Origin: Candidatus Lindowbacteria bacterium RIFCSPLOWO2_12_FULL_62_27
Lineage (GTDB): Bacteria > Lindowbacteria > 2-12-FULL-62-27
Direction: 5' to 3'
DNA length: 23,977 nt
NCBI GenBank assembly: GCA_001784175.1
Contig: MFPR01000021.1
Span: forward strand, 1 to 23,977
A model generated the notes under the pieces. That model did no database searches. It saw only the letters and a list, made by a program, of their open reading frames with translations, and was not told the DNA's origin. The position numbers were made by a program, and so were the translations under genes. Positions 1-6,817 of this stretch are shown here, in pieces; position 1 is the stretch's first letter; every line of letters starts with the position of its first letter.

Positions 1-66
1 TTCCGATGCCGTTGGCAGTCTCATCTCACCTTGCACCAGATGATTATGACTCACAACCTCGAAAAT

Positions 67-276
67 TCACCCACAGGAAAACCGGAAGAGGCATAAAAAT
101 TTACCCCCGTTTGTCATACCCAATACGATTCTCCGATCCTCATATTCTTTATGCGGGATGACGATATTTGGATTTTCAAAAACCTGTTCGATCTCCGTGT
201 CAGAAATCCCGTGTAGTTTAAGGTTCTTACCAGAGTTATTTTTGTCCCACTCGAATTCATTGTAGGGAGCACGCAT
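67..276 (-). CDS. BrnT-like (DUF497) toxin, short at the C-terminus
   Basis: A 69-residue protein. It opens with the pattern typical of BrnT ribonuclease toxins: an FEWD motif near residue 8, then N-L-K-L-H-G-I-S, an acidic helix ending V-F-E-N-P, and an E-D-R-R-I-V-L-G strand. BrnT toxins cleave RNA and are normally held by the DNA-binding antitoxin BrnA, encoded next. Family members are usually about 90 residues and end in an R-I-I-S-A-R-like strand. That strand is absent here: a TGA stop follows F-R-F-S-C-G. The frame past the stop stays open to the window edge but does not restore the motif. The protein is therefore truncated or divergent, and it may be inactive. No BrnA is visible in the 66 bases left. 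Base composition is clearly more AT-rich than the operon to the right, which suggests a transferred module. The start at 276 is favoured by the promoter just upstream. Confidence 0.6.
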   Translation of the reverse strand: MRAPYNEFEWDKNNSGKNLKLHGISDTEIEQVFENPNIVIPHKEYEDRRIVLGMTNGGKFLCLFRFSCG

Positions 277-285
277 TCATGTCCA

Positions 286-314
286 ATTGTATAGCATATG
301 CTTTACGTTGTAAA
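286..314 (-). promoter_or_regulatory. Sigma-70-type promoter of the BrnT-like gene
   Basis: Read on the minus strand, a -35 box TTTACA (314-309) and a -10 box TACAAT (291-286) are separated by exactly 17 bases. Each box matches the consensus at five of six positions. The ATG at 276 is only 9 bases beyond the -10 box, so the transcript would be nearly leaderless, consistent with no visible Shine-Dalgarno sequence. Confidence 0.55.
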
Positions 315-316
315 GC
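300..316. promoter_or_regulatory. Operator-like palindrome over the -35 box
   Basis: GCTTTAC-GTT-GTAAAGC is a perfect 7-base inverted repeat with a 3-base centre, and it covers the -35 element of the BrnT-like promoter. A second small palindrome, GCATATGC (294-301), abuts it. BrnT/BrnA operons are known to be autorepressed by BrnA or the complex binding inverted repeats at the promoter. This is the obvious candidate site, though the binding protein is not in the window. Confidence 0.5.
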
Positions 317-508
317 TTTGGCCTCAATTTCCCTCTGTGGGGGGTGGCGTTCAACATCCGCGTTTGCGAATCCGGCGCCACGAAATCGATCCGGCCAAGT
401 TCAGGCGCAACGGGTGGCCGGCAAACGGGGCCGGGTATTGACTTAATTGACTTTTGCTCAAATCAAATAAGTCACGATAGTCAATACCCGGCCCCCGGGG
501 TGTCCACG
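317..508. other. Intergenic region between operon end and toxin promoter
   Basis: No gene is recognised here. The stretch marks the change from AT-richer (left) to GC-rich (right) sequence. Its one clear structure is the nested inverted repeat at 427-495. Short reading frames cross the region on both strands, but none resembles a known family. Confidence 0.5.
427..495. repeat. Nested inverted repeat, mobile-palindrome or terminator-like
   Basis: Arms 427-442 and 480-495 are perfect 16-base reverse complements (GGGGCCGGGTATTGAC and its complement). They enclose 37 AT-rich bases that contain a second stem, TGACTT (448-453) with AAGTCA (469-474). The motif TTGACT also occurs twice directly within 438-452. 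It starts 14 bases beyond the stop of the last operon gene. It could therefore end or stabilise the operon mRNA, but no T-tract follows, so it is not a classical terminator. The GC-rich arms around an AT-rich core look more like a small non-autonomous palindromic element. Confidence 0.7.
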
Positions 509-913
509 TCACGGCACAATCAGGAGAGAATTCGTTTCGGTGCCCTCGACGTCGGTCCGGGGGTTGCCCTCGTCTTTTTTCCAATCGACGCCGTCGATCA
601 CGAATTTGTACTGATACCGTTGGCCGTGTTGAAGATAAACTTGGCTGCCGCCGCTGAATTCCCGAAAGGGGATAATCACACTCCATTTGCCATCGCCTAA
701 TTTTTTCATGAATATCCTTTTTTCGTCCGGCGAAGTTTTCCAATCGTTGAACGTGCCGGCCACTTGAACACTAAAGGCCACCGGATTGAAATACTGCAAC
801 AGCATGCCCGTCTCGACGGCCTGCGGCGGAGGCGGCCGGTCGCCGAGGAGGGCGCATCCCGCCATGACCAACAGAATCGACATGCCCCTCATTGCGGTTC
901 TCGCGCTCATCAT
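509..913 (-). CDS. Outer-membrane-type lipoprotein with one CBM48 domain
   Basis: A 134-residue protein with a lipoprotein signal ending V-M-A-G-C, so Cys20 is the predicted lipidated residue. Nearly all the rest (about 36-133) is one CBM48/AMPK-beta-type glycogen-binding E-set domain. It has A-G-T-F-N-D-W (Trp58), Y-K-F-V-I-D-G (Lys103), Trp111 after D-G-V-D, and a terminal T-N-S-L-L (Asn128). These match the sugar-contact positions of AMPK-beta (Trp, Lys, Trp, Asn). An insert of about 10 residues lengthens the loop before the last strands. No catalytic domain is present. The start overlaps the upstream stop as ATGA, so it is translationally coupled and last in the operon. A role in holding alpha-glucan at the envelope is inferred from the domain; ligand specificity cannot be read from sequence. 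A start at residue 8 would keep the same lipobox. Confidence 0.85.
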   Translation of the reverse strand: MMSARTAMRGMSILLVMAGCALLGDRPPPPQAVETGMLLQYFNPVAFSVQVAGTFNDWKTSPDEKRIFMKKLGDGKWSVIIPFREFSGGSQVYLQHGQRYQYKFVIDGVDWKKDEGNPRTDVEGTETNSLLIVP

Positions 914-1857
914 TCCACTTTTCCCTCTTTCCCCTCCATCTGCAAGGTCAGCGAAAGAAAAAGGCTTGAGCTGAAGTGCCCGATCCGGAGCGCCGCAAAA
1001 TCCACGCGCCCCGCCTCAAAAAGGTCGACGCCGAATCCAACCCGCAATTTCTCGTCTCCGTCCGGCGTATACGCATAGCCTCCGCGCACGTGAAACCGGC
1101 TCAAGAGGGTCGCCTCCAAACCGAACGTGGCCGTCATCCCGTCCTGAACGTTTCCGTGTTTCAGGGAGAAATTGAATGTCACAAGACGCCGATAGCCGAT
1201 GGACGGTTGAAACGCCATCGCCGCTTCCAATTCCGTCGGCAGCTTTTCCTTCTGAACGAACCCCATGTCCGGCCCGACATTTTTGAGCACGACGCCAAAC
1301 CGCCACAGATTCCCGTGCCCGGTCTGCAGTCGGCACTGATATCCGAAATCCCCCGCGTAGCCGTTCGCCGACCGATGGTACAGTGTCCGGTTCAAGTATT
1401 TCACGTTGAAGCCCAAGTGATGACGGCCCGTCAGCCGCAGTCCAATTCCGGTCGTCAGAACGCCGTCGCCGACCACGAAGGTGCTCAACGGCCGGCCCAC
1501 GTTGTCGCGCTCGGTTTCTTCCGCATGAAGATACGCTCCGCTGAACCCCCACGCGAGCGGACCCGCGGGAAACGCAAAGCCGAAGAATTCGTTTTGCATG
1601 CCGCTCAACCACTCGGTGTGCGTGGCCGTCATCTGCGTCCGGCCGACCGTCGCCAGTCCCGCGGGGTTGTAGTAGAGCCCGTGCACGTCGTCCACCAGCG
1701 CGCCAAATCCTCCGCCCATCGCCACCGCCCGCGCGCTTGGCTCGATCCGCAGAAAATCGGCGCCGCTGGACCGTTCGCCGGCGGTGGCGGAAGCCGCAGC
1801 AAGTAACGTGCAAGCGGCCGCGAGTACGATGAATTGCGACCTGTTACTAATATCCAT
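910..1857 (-). CDS. PorV/PorQ-family outer-membrane barrel protein (first copy)
   Basis: A 315-residue protein with a signal peptide (cleavage likely near Ala26, S-A-T-A). It then has the family signature: F-L-R-I-E-P-S-A-R-A-V-A-M-G-G-G, L-V-D-D-V and Y-Y-N-P-A-G-L. The remainder alternates short hydrophobic strands, as expected of a FadL/PorV-type beta-barrel. PorV proteins shuttle type IX secretion cargo, but many lineages carry relatives of unknown role. The start overlaps the previous stop by one base (TGATG) and the stop overlaps the next start (ATGA), so it is tightly coupled between the CBM48 barrel and the CBM48 lipoprotein. A role as outer-membrane pore or anchor for the CBM48 proteins is inferred. 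It is a distant relative, not a near duplicate, of the protein at 15798-16757. Confidence 0.8.
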   Translation of the reverse strand: MDISNRSQFIVLAAACTLLAAASATAGERSSGADFLRIEPSARAVAMGGGFGALVDDVHGLYYNPAGLATVGRTQMTATHTEWLSGMQNEFFGFAFPAGPLAWGFSGAYLHAEETERDNVGRPLSTFVVGDGVLTTGIGLRLTGRHHLGFNVKYLNRTLYHRSANGYAGDFGYQCRLQTGHGNLWRFGVVLKNVGPDMGFVQKEKLPTELEAAMAFQPSIGYRRLVTFNFSLKHGNVQDGMTATFGLEATLLSRFHVRGGYAYTPDGDEKLRVGFGVDLFEAGRVDFAALRIGHFSSSLFLSLTLQMEGKEGKVE

Positions 1858-3980
1858 CAGAACCTGAGCTCCGCCTGGAGCGCGATAATGGATTCTACGT
1901 CAAGTCTTGCCGCAGCTTCACCCATATTGGCCAATGTGCCAAGCCCAAATCCAACGTCGGCGCCGACGTTGGCAATCGCCTCCGCCCCCCGTTTATAGAA
2001 ATCATGCACCCGCCACGCCGCGCCGATTCTCTTGTCCTCATCGATGTAAGGATCCAGTCCATACCACAGGCGAATATGGAAGAGTTTTGACCATTCGTAT
2101 TTGATGCCCGCAAATGGTTTGATCATCTCATCAGAAAATCCTGTTTTCAGGGGAGTAGATTCAGCGTCATAACTCACATAGAAGTACCGCATCCCCAAAT
2201 CAAGATTCCAGCGGCTGCCCAATTTCCAGTTCAACCGCGACGATCCGATTCTTGTTTCAAATGATTCATCCAGGGTCCCGAATCGCTTGAAACTGGTCAG
2301 GTCCATCCAGTCCAATTTGTTATGCCAGGTGACCGCACGGGTCAACCGCCACTCCACGTAAATACGCTCCGCAAGCGTCCTTTTCGCCCAAGCGACATCT
2401 GAAAACTGGTAGTGAGGCGCGCCCAACCGCTCACGGTAGAAGATATTTCCTTGTTTGAGATCCGACCGTTTGACATACCGGCTCTCAAGCTCGAATCCCC
2501 ATTTTCGGTCCGGCCGGCGATTCAGCAACAGCCGGTGCGTGACCTCCATCCAGTCCGGGGATACCCGAACCAACTGACTGTCCGATGACACCGGCGCCGT
2601 TGTGAAGCTAAACGTCGTGGCCCGATAATTATGCAATTTTAAATTCAATTCGCTGGCCCAGGTTCGGCCCTCCACCACCGCTCCTGTCATCAGTGAAAGC
2701 CCGTCTGATTGATCTCCGAACACTCTCTCCTGACCCGCGGCGCCGGCGCCCGAAGTAACGGGCTGGCCATACGCGAAGACGAAGACCCGGCGCTGAAACC
2801 CGGTTGAATAGACCAAAGCGGCAGCGTCGTTCTGAGTCACGAGGACTTCCGTCATTAATTTCAAGCGGCCAAAGGTAAACGTGAAATCCATGGCGGTGCG
2901 GATACTTCTGTTCTGGCCGCCCGGTTTCACCTGGCGAAGCACGTCCATGTGATAGTATGAGCTGGACCCTGCGGGATATTCGATGGATCCGGGCCCCAGG
3001 TCGGTGACCGTTTTCACTTCATTTGAAAAGGTCCCACTCGCCTTGATCCCGTTCTCTATCTGCCACTGAACGTAGCTGATCCCCCATGAAAGCCGTTTGC
3101 CGCCGCGTTTCAGCCGAAACCCCCACACATCTTCGTCGATCGGGCTCTGATCCAGACGGACCTTGTTGGAAAAAAAAGCATATCCTTGCCAGGGGTCCCG
3201 CTTGAGATCGAAACTGAATCCCGTGGCATACCGGCCATACCGATGATAGAAGGGCCGCGCTTCACCCGTCAGGTAAATGTTGTCGTCAAAAATATAGTTG
3301 TGTTCATCCAGCAGTCGAAGGGGATCGTCAAAGTCGATCAGCCAGTGTGTCTCGAAGGGGCGGACCACCAGCGACCGGGTGTTGTCGCCGAGAGACAATT
3401 CCATGTAGGCTTCGTCCAGATTGAACCGGTCCGCGGACGCCGTATTTACATTGAGCTGCATCCAGACTTTCAGGAAATCCATAAAACTCGGCCGGATGTC
3501 AAAGTTCAAATCGAGGTCGTTTCTGGGCGACTCCGAGCGGATCCTCCCACCCGGCCCGTCCACGTCGTCCGTGAGCAGATTAAAGAAGAGAAAATAGCCG
3601 TCCATGTCGATTTTCGAAACATTGGGAAATCGCAGGTACGGCTGCCGCGGATAAATGTACAGCTTCCCGTCTCGCCGGACCAGCGTCACCTTGAGATCGT
3701 CTCCGGTCATAAAGCTGCCGTCGATCACGTACTTGTACTTATAGGTCCCCACCGGCAGCGGCAACACGATTTCAAACTTTCCGTCTTTTTTTTCCATGGG
3801 CAGAGACTTATCGTTCCATCCATTGAACTCGCCGGCCAAATGGACCTTCTCGGCGAGCGCGTCCTCGAATTGAAACAGAACGCCATATTCTGTCATCTCG
3901 GGCGGAAGGGGCGACGCCCATCCCGTTACAGGCGCCAAAGCGCCGATCAAGCACAAGCAGACCCCAAGGAAAAGGTTCAT
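1857..3980 (-). CDS. Outer-membrane beta-barrel with N-terminal CBM48 domain
   Basis: A 707-residue protein with a signal peptide to about Ser23. One CBM48 domain follows at about 32-103 (A-G-E-F-N-G-W with Trp55, Y-K-Y-V-I-D-G with Lys83, and Phe90 where AMPK-beta has its second Trp). A long region (about 120-707) of alternating amphipathic strands rich in Trp, Tyr and Arg ends in A-E-L-R-F. The terminal Phe is the usual outer-membrane assembly signal. Many extracellular-type loops and about 580 barrel residues suggest a large channel or adhesin, not a small porin. The CBM48 comes right after the signal, so it should sit on the periplasmic side. It overlaps its upstream neighbour by four bases (ATGA) and its downstream one by one. 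No TonB box or plug domain is seen, so it is not a SusC-type receptor. Substrate passage is inferred. Confidence 0.75.
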   Translation of the reverse strand: MNLFLGVCLCLIGALAPVTGWASPLPPEMTEYGVLFQFEDALAEKVHLAGEFNGWNDKSLPMEKKDGKFEIVLPLPVGTYKYKYVIDGSFMTGDDLKVTLVRRDGKLYIYPRQPYLRFPNVSKIDMDGYFLFFNLLTDDVDGPGGRIRSESPRNDLDLNFDIRPSFMDFLKVWMQLNVNTASADRFNLDEAYMELSLGDNTRSLVVRPFETHWLIDFDDPLRLLDEHNYIFDDNIYLTGEARPFYHRYGRYATGFSFDLKRDPWQGYAFFSNKVRLDQSPIDEDVWGFRLKRGGKRLSWGISYVQWQIENGIKASGTFSNEVKTVTDLGPGSIEYPAGSSSYYHMDVLRQVKPGGQNRSIRTAMDFTFTFGRLKLMTEVLVTQNDAAALVYSTGFQRRVFVFAYGQPVTSGAGAAGQERVFGDQSDGLSLMTGAVVEGRTWASELNLKLHNYRATTFSFTTAPVSSDSQLVRVSPDWMEVTHRLLLNRRPDRKWGFELESRYVKRSDLKQGNIFYRERLGAPHYQFSDVAWAKRTLAERIYVEWRLTRAVTWHNKLDWMDLTSFKRFGTLDESFETRIGSSRLNWKLGSRWNLDLGMRYFYVSYDAESTPLKTGFSDEMIKPFAGIKYEWSKLFHIRLWYGLDPYIDEDKRIGAAWRVHDFYKRGAEAIANVGADVGFGLGTLANMGEAAARLDVESIIALQAELRF

Positions 3981-5455
3981 CTGAACTCCATTTCGAGCTT
4001 CAAAACGGCGATGCGGTCCGTATTGACGGAGTTGTCGGCAAAAGATCCGTCCCGGGTCAGATCATCGTTTCCGTGATCCTGGTTTCCATAAGCAAGAATC
4101 AGATTGTTGATCCCCCCGAAGGCGAACCAGAGCTGGCCATAGAGGCTGGTTCGGCTGAGGTCCGGCTGATATTCGAAGGCGTGAAGGACGCGTAGAATAA
4201 ACTTGAGAGCAAATCTGTTCTTCTTTTTTTCCCGGTCCTCGTCCGTGATGAAATTGAAGGTGTTTTGAATGCCGAACAAATTCTTTCTGTACCGGTTGCT
4301 CATGTCCGTCACTCGGATATGTGCCTTGAATTCGTTGTTTTTCGCGAGCGATTCCAATTGCATGAACATCCCGGGTTTTCGAAGATCGTTATTCCACGGA
4401 TCGTTCGACACTTCGTAATAAAACTTGGCCTTGTACCCCTTCTTGAATTCCGAGTAAACCTCGCCCTTCCGATAGGTGGTCCGCCGTTCTGGCCGGTTCA
4501 GAATGTTGAGCCGGGTTTCCCGCTTGATGTCCTGTTCATACGTGACGTTGACAAATTTTGCGGGAACTTCGTACGCAATTTCGTTTTTGACGCCGATCTC
4601 CCTATTTTGCGGGTTGTGGCCGAGATAATTTTCATATCCGCTCGCCCAGTTCCTGAATTTCGAACTCACCCTTAGACCGCCCCATCGCTCCGTCTTCGCA
4701 TAGAGATTTTTCAGCTCAGTTTCAAACAGCGTCTCCGGTCCCGTGGTCGCATTGGTCGTGGAGGAAGCGGACCCGGCGGTGACCCATTCGGCGTCGCCGA
4801 AACGCAGGGTCACATCCACGGCATGCACCCGATTGTATCCGTTGGACCAGCCTTTGAAGTTGGAGGTCGTTCCCAGCATCAGGCGATGCTTGTTCTCTTT
4901 CTTAAAAAAATTCCGGCCGGTCCGGAACGCATAAACGTCCGAATTCTCGAAAAGAAAGCGGGCCTGATAAAGATGCATCCATGCGTCCCAGCCGGAAATA
5001 TCCAGCCGAGTGCCGCGCAAGTCGGATTTCTGCTGCGTAATACCCAGCAGAGGCTCGCCCAGACTGAACCGCCCCTGGTTTTCAAACAGCAGCCATTCCG
5101 CCTTCTTCCCGCCGGCTTCTTTTCTAAAACTGACGTGGCCTTCCGCATACCGCAGAAGATCGTCGCCGGTATTTTTCGAGTTCAGACGCATCTTGGCGAA
5201 GATGGACACTCCGGGCGACGGGTCGGAAAAAAGCTTGCCCTCAAAATAACTCTGGGCGCCCCAGTTCGGCACGCCTTCGGCCTGTATGTTGGGCGAAAAA
5301 GCGCCCGCCTCCTGGTTGATGTCGGTTTGAAATTTATAGAAGGTCTCCATTTTGACAATCCGGGCGGAAGCCTCAAGAGGAAGTAAACAAATGACCACGT
5401 CTAAAAGCAGGAACACGATTCCAGTTCGCCGCGCCCCCCCTTGCCGCCCTGTCAC
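3977..5455 (-). CDS. Probable outer-membrane beta-barrel protein, no CBM48
   Basis: A 492-residue protein. A basic N-terminus (R-R-T-G) and hydrophobic stretch end near A-S-A-R (about residue 33). Repeated amphipathic strands with aromatic ends follow, finishing in L-E-M-E-F-R. I recognise no named family; length and strand pattern resemble the barrel part of the neighbouring gene, so the two may be a pair. The start is a GTG at 5455 preceded by a purine-rich A-G-A-G-G-G-G-G-G ribosome site. A second in-frame GTG about 14 codons in would also keep the signal peptide. The start region is made of long G runs, including G7 inside codons 6-8, so slippage or mRNA structure could affect expression. 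The stop overlaps the next start as ATGA. A transport or surface role is inferred from context only. Confidence 0.65.
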   Translation of the reverse strand: MTGRQGGARRTGIVFLLLDVVICLLPLEASARIVKMETFYKFQTDINQEAGAFSPNIQAEGVPNWGAQSYFEGKLFSDPSPGVSIFAKMRLNSKNTGDDLLRYAEGHVSFRKEAGGKKAEWLLFENQGRFSLGEPLLGITQQKSDLRGTRLDISGWDAWMHLYQARFLFENSDVYAFRTGRNFFKKENKHRLMLGTTSNFKGWSNGYNRVHAVDVTLRFGDAEWVTAGSASSTTNATTGPETLFETELKNLYAKTERWGGLRVSSKFRNWASGYENYLGHNPQNREIGVKNEIAYEVPAKFVNVTYEQDIKRETRLNILNRPERRTTYRKGEVYSEFKKGYKAKFYYEVSNDPWNNDLRKPGMFMQLESLAKNNEFKAHIRVTDMSNRYRKNLFGIQNTFNFITDEDREKKKNRFALKFILRVLHAFEYQPDLSRTSLYGQLWFAFGGINNLILAYGNQDHGNDDLTRDGSFADNSVNTDRIAVLKLEMEFR

Positions 5456-5484
5456 CCTGTCCCCCCTCTGCCGCCCTTGTCCCC
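5434..5484 (-). repeat. G-run array / G-quadruplex-type motif at a start codon
   Basis: On the coding strand this stretch holds six runs of three to seven G separated by 3-7 bases (loops 4, 7, 3, 5 and 6). It reads like two degenerate copies of a GACAGGGCGGCAAGGGG unit. It fills most of the only real gap (39 bases) between the solute-binding gene and the barrel gene, and contains the ribosome site and GTG start of the latter. The pattern meets the usual definition of a potential G-quadruplex. Folding in the mRNA would hide the start. Confidence 0.55.
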
Positions 5485-5494
5485 TTGCGCGCCC

Positions 5495-6817
5495 TTACGA
5501 GGGTCGAAGGACGTTCAACTGCGCCAGGATTTTCCTTTCGACCAGCTTGCCCGCGTCCCGGAGGGCGGCCGGGACCGGTTTGGCGCCTTTCAGGGCCAGC
5601 TCCATTTCGGCGTTGACGATGGTTTCGAGCATGAAATAGTTGGGGATGTTGGGCCGCGGCCTGGCCGTCTGCATCTGTTCCATGAAGGTGCGAAGGTACG
5701 GGTGCGCCTCCGGGGACACCCTCCGGATCGCTTCGAGGCGCACCGGGATCTGGTTCAGCGTCTTCGACCAGCGGATCTGATGGTCGTTGGATGAGACGTA
5801 ATTCAAAAAGGCGAGCGCCAGTTTGGGATGTTTGGTCTTGCGGAAAATCACCATGTTTGTGCCGCCGACATTGGTCGATGTGCCCGCGGGGCCGGCCGGG
5901 ATGAGGGCCACGCCATAATCGACGCCCGACTGCCGGAAGGTTTCGAGGCGCCAGGGGCCGCTGAGAATCATGGCATACTTGCCGTTCATGAATCCCTGGT
6001 CCGCGCCGATGGCGCCCGGTTTCCAAGCGCCCGCTTCGAGCTGGTGTTTCTCGTACAAATCCACTTTCAGTTGCAGCGCCGCGACGCCCGAGTCCTCCGC
6101 CAGCCGGTATTTCCAGACGCCCCGCACCAGTTCGATAATCGGCGCCGCGTAGGTGTTGTAAAAGGGCATGGTCCACCACAGGGAATTGTCCATCCCGAAT
6201 CCGTACTCCTGCTGAGCCGTGTCGGTCAGCGCACGGCCATATCGAATGAAATCGTCCCATGTTTTCGGCGGCTCCAGCGGGTTCAATCCCGCCGCGGCCA
6301 GCTTCTGCGCCTTTTTCCTGAACACTTCGCGGTTCCAGTAGAGCGCGACGCACGTGGTCTGGTCCGGGATTCCGTACAGGTGCGTCACGTTGCCGATGGT
6401 GAGGAGATTCGATCCGATCGCGGCTTGCACAAATTTGTTCTTGAACGTTTCCAAGTCCGGCCCTTCGAAGCCGTCCGCTTTGTCGAGCGCCAGGAGCGCC
6501 TTGCCGTAGGCGAGGGTCGGCATGTCGCCGATGTCGACGCGGGCGATGTCGGGCGTCGTGTGGGTGAGGGCGGCGGTTTTGAGTTTGGACAAAAACCCGT
6601 CGAAGGGCACGCGCTGGATGTTCAGGCGGACTTTGACGCCGAACTCTTTTTCCGCAATCGGCACGAAATCCTCCGTGAGTTTGACGAACACGTTGTGCTC
6701 TTCCGTGTTGTAGGTTTCCCAGACCGTCAGGGTCACAGCGTCGTCGGAGACGGATGGGGAACGGCCACAGCCTGTCAAACACAGACAGACGAGGAGCGAC
6801 GAAACAAATATTTTCAT
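5495..6817 (-). CDS. Sugar ABC transporter substrate-binding lipoprotein (MalE-type)
   Basis: A 440-residue extracellular solute-binding protein, family 1. A signal peptide with lipobox L-T-G-C puts the lipidated Cys at residue 17, so the binding protein is membrane-tethered and not soluble like E. coli MalE. Typical features include T-V-W-E-T-Y at the start of lobe 1, D-I-A-R-V-D, Y-G-I-P-D, a hinge-region W-D-D-F, G-F-M-N-G-K-Y-A-M with S-G-P-W, and a C-terminal A-L-A-F-L-N-Y-V segment. These are found in maltose, trehalose and oligosaccharide binders. It directly precedes the two permeases' products in function; its start overlaps the upstream MalG-type stop by ATGA. The ligand is presumably an alpha-glucan oligosaccharide given the CBM48 context, but the binding-site residues do not let me name it. 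Confidence 0.9.
   Translation of the reverse strand: MKIFVSSLLVCLCLTGCGRSPSVSDDAVTLTVWETYNTEEHNVFVKLTEDFVPIAEKEFGVKVRLNIQRVPFDGFLSKLKTAALTHTTPDIARVDIGDMPTLAYGKALLALDKADGFEGPDLETFKNKFVQAAIGSNLLTIGNVTHLYGIPDQTTCVALYWNREVFRKKAQKLAAAGLNPLEPPKTWDDFIRYGRALTDTAQQEYGFGMDNSLWWTMPFYNTYAAPIIELVRGVWKYRLAEDSGVAALQLKVDLYEKHQLEAGAWKPGAIGADQGFMNGKYAMILSGPWRLETFRQSGVDYGVALIPAGPAGTSTNVGGTNMVIFRKTKHPKLALAFLNYVSSNDHQIRWSKTLNQIPVRLEAIRRVSPEAHPYLRTFMEQMQTARPRPNIPNYFMLETIVNAEMELALKGAKPVPAALRDAGKLVERKILAQLNVLRPS

Noticed and set aside
1-24. Possible start of a next minus-strand gene (ATG at 24 after AAGGTGAG)
   Set aside because: Only eight codons are in the window and they do not resemble a BrnA antitoxin, so no gene can be supported.
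351-743. 130-codon frame across the operon end and the inverted repeat
   Set aside because: It passes through the palindrome and overlaps the CBM48 lipoprotein in another frame; no family resemblance that I can support.
5373-6782. 469-codon minus-strand frame opposite phase to the solute-binding protein
   Set aside because: It covers the same DNA as a clear MalE-type lipoprotein and is Arg/Pro/Gly-rich with no motif.
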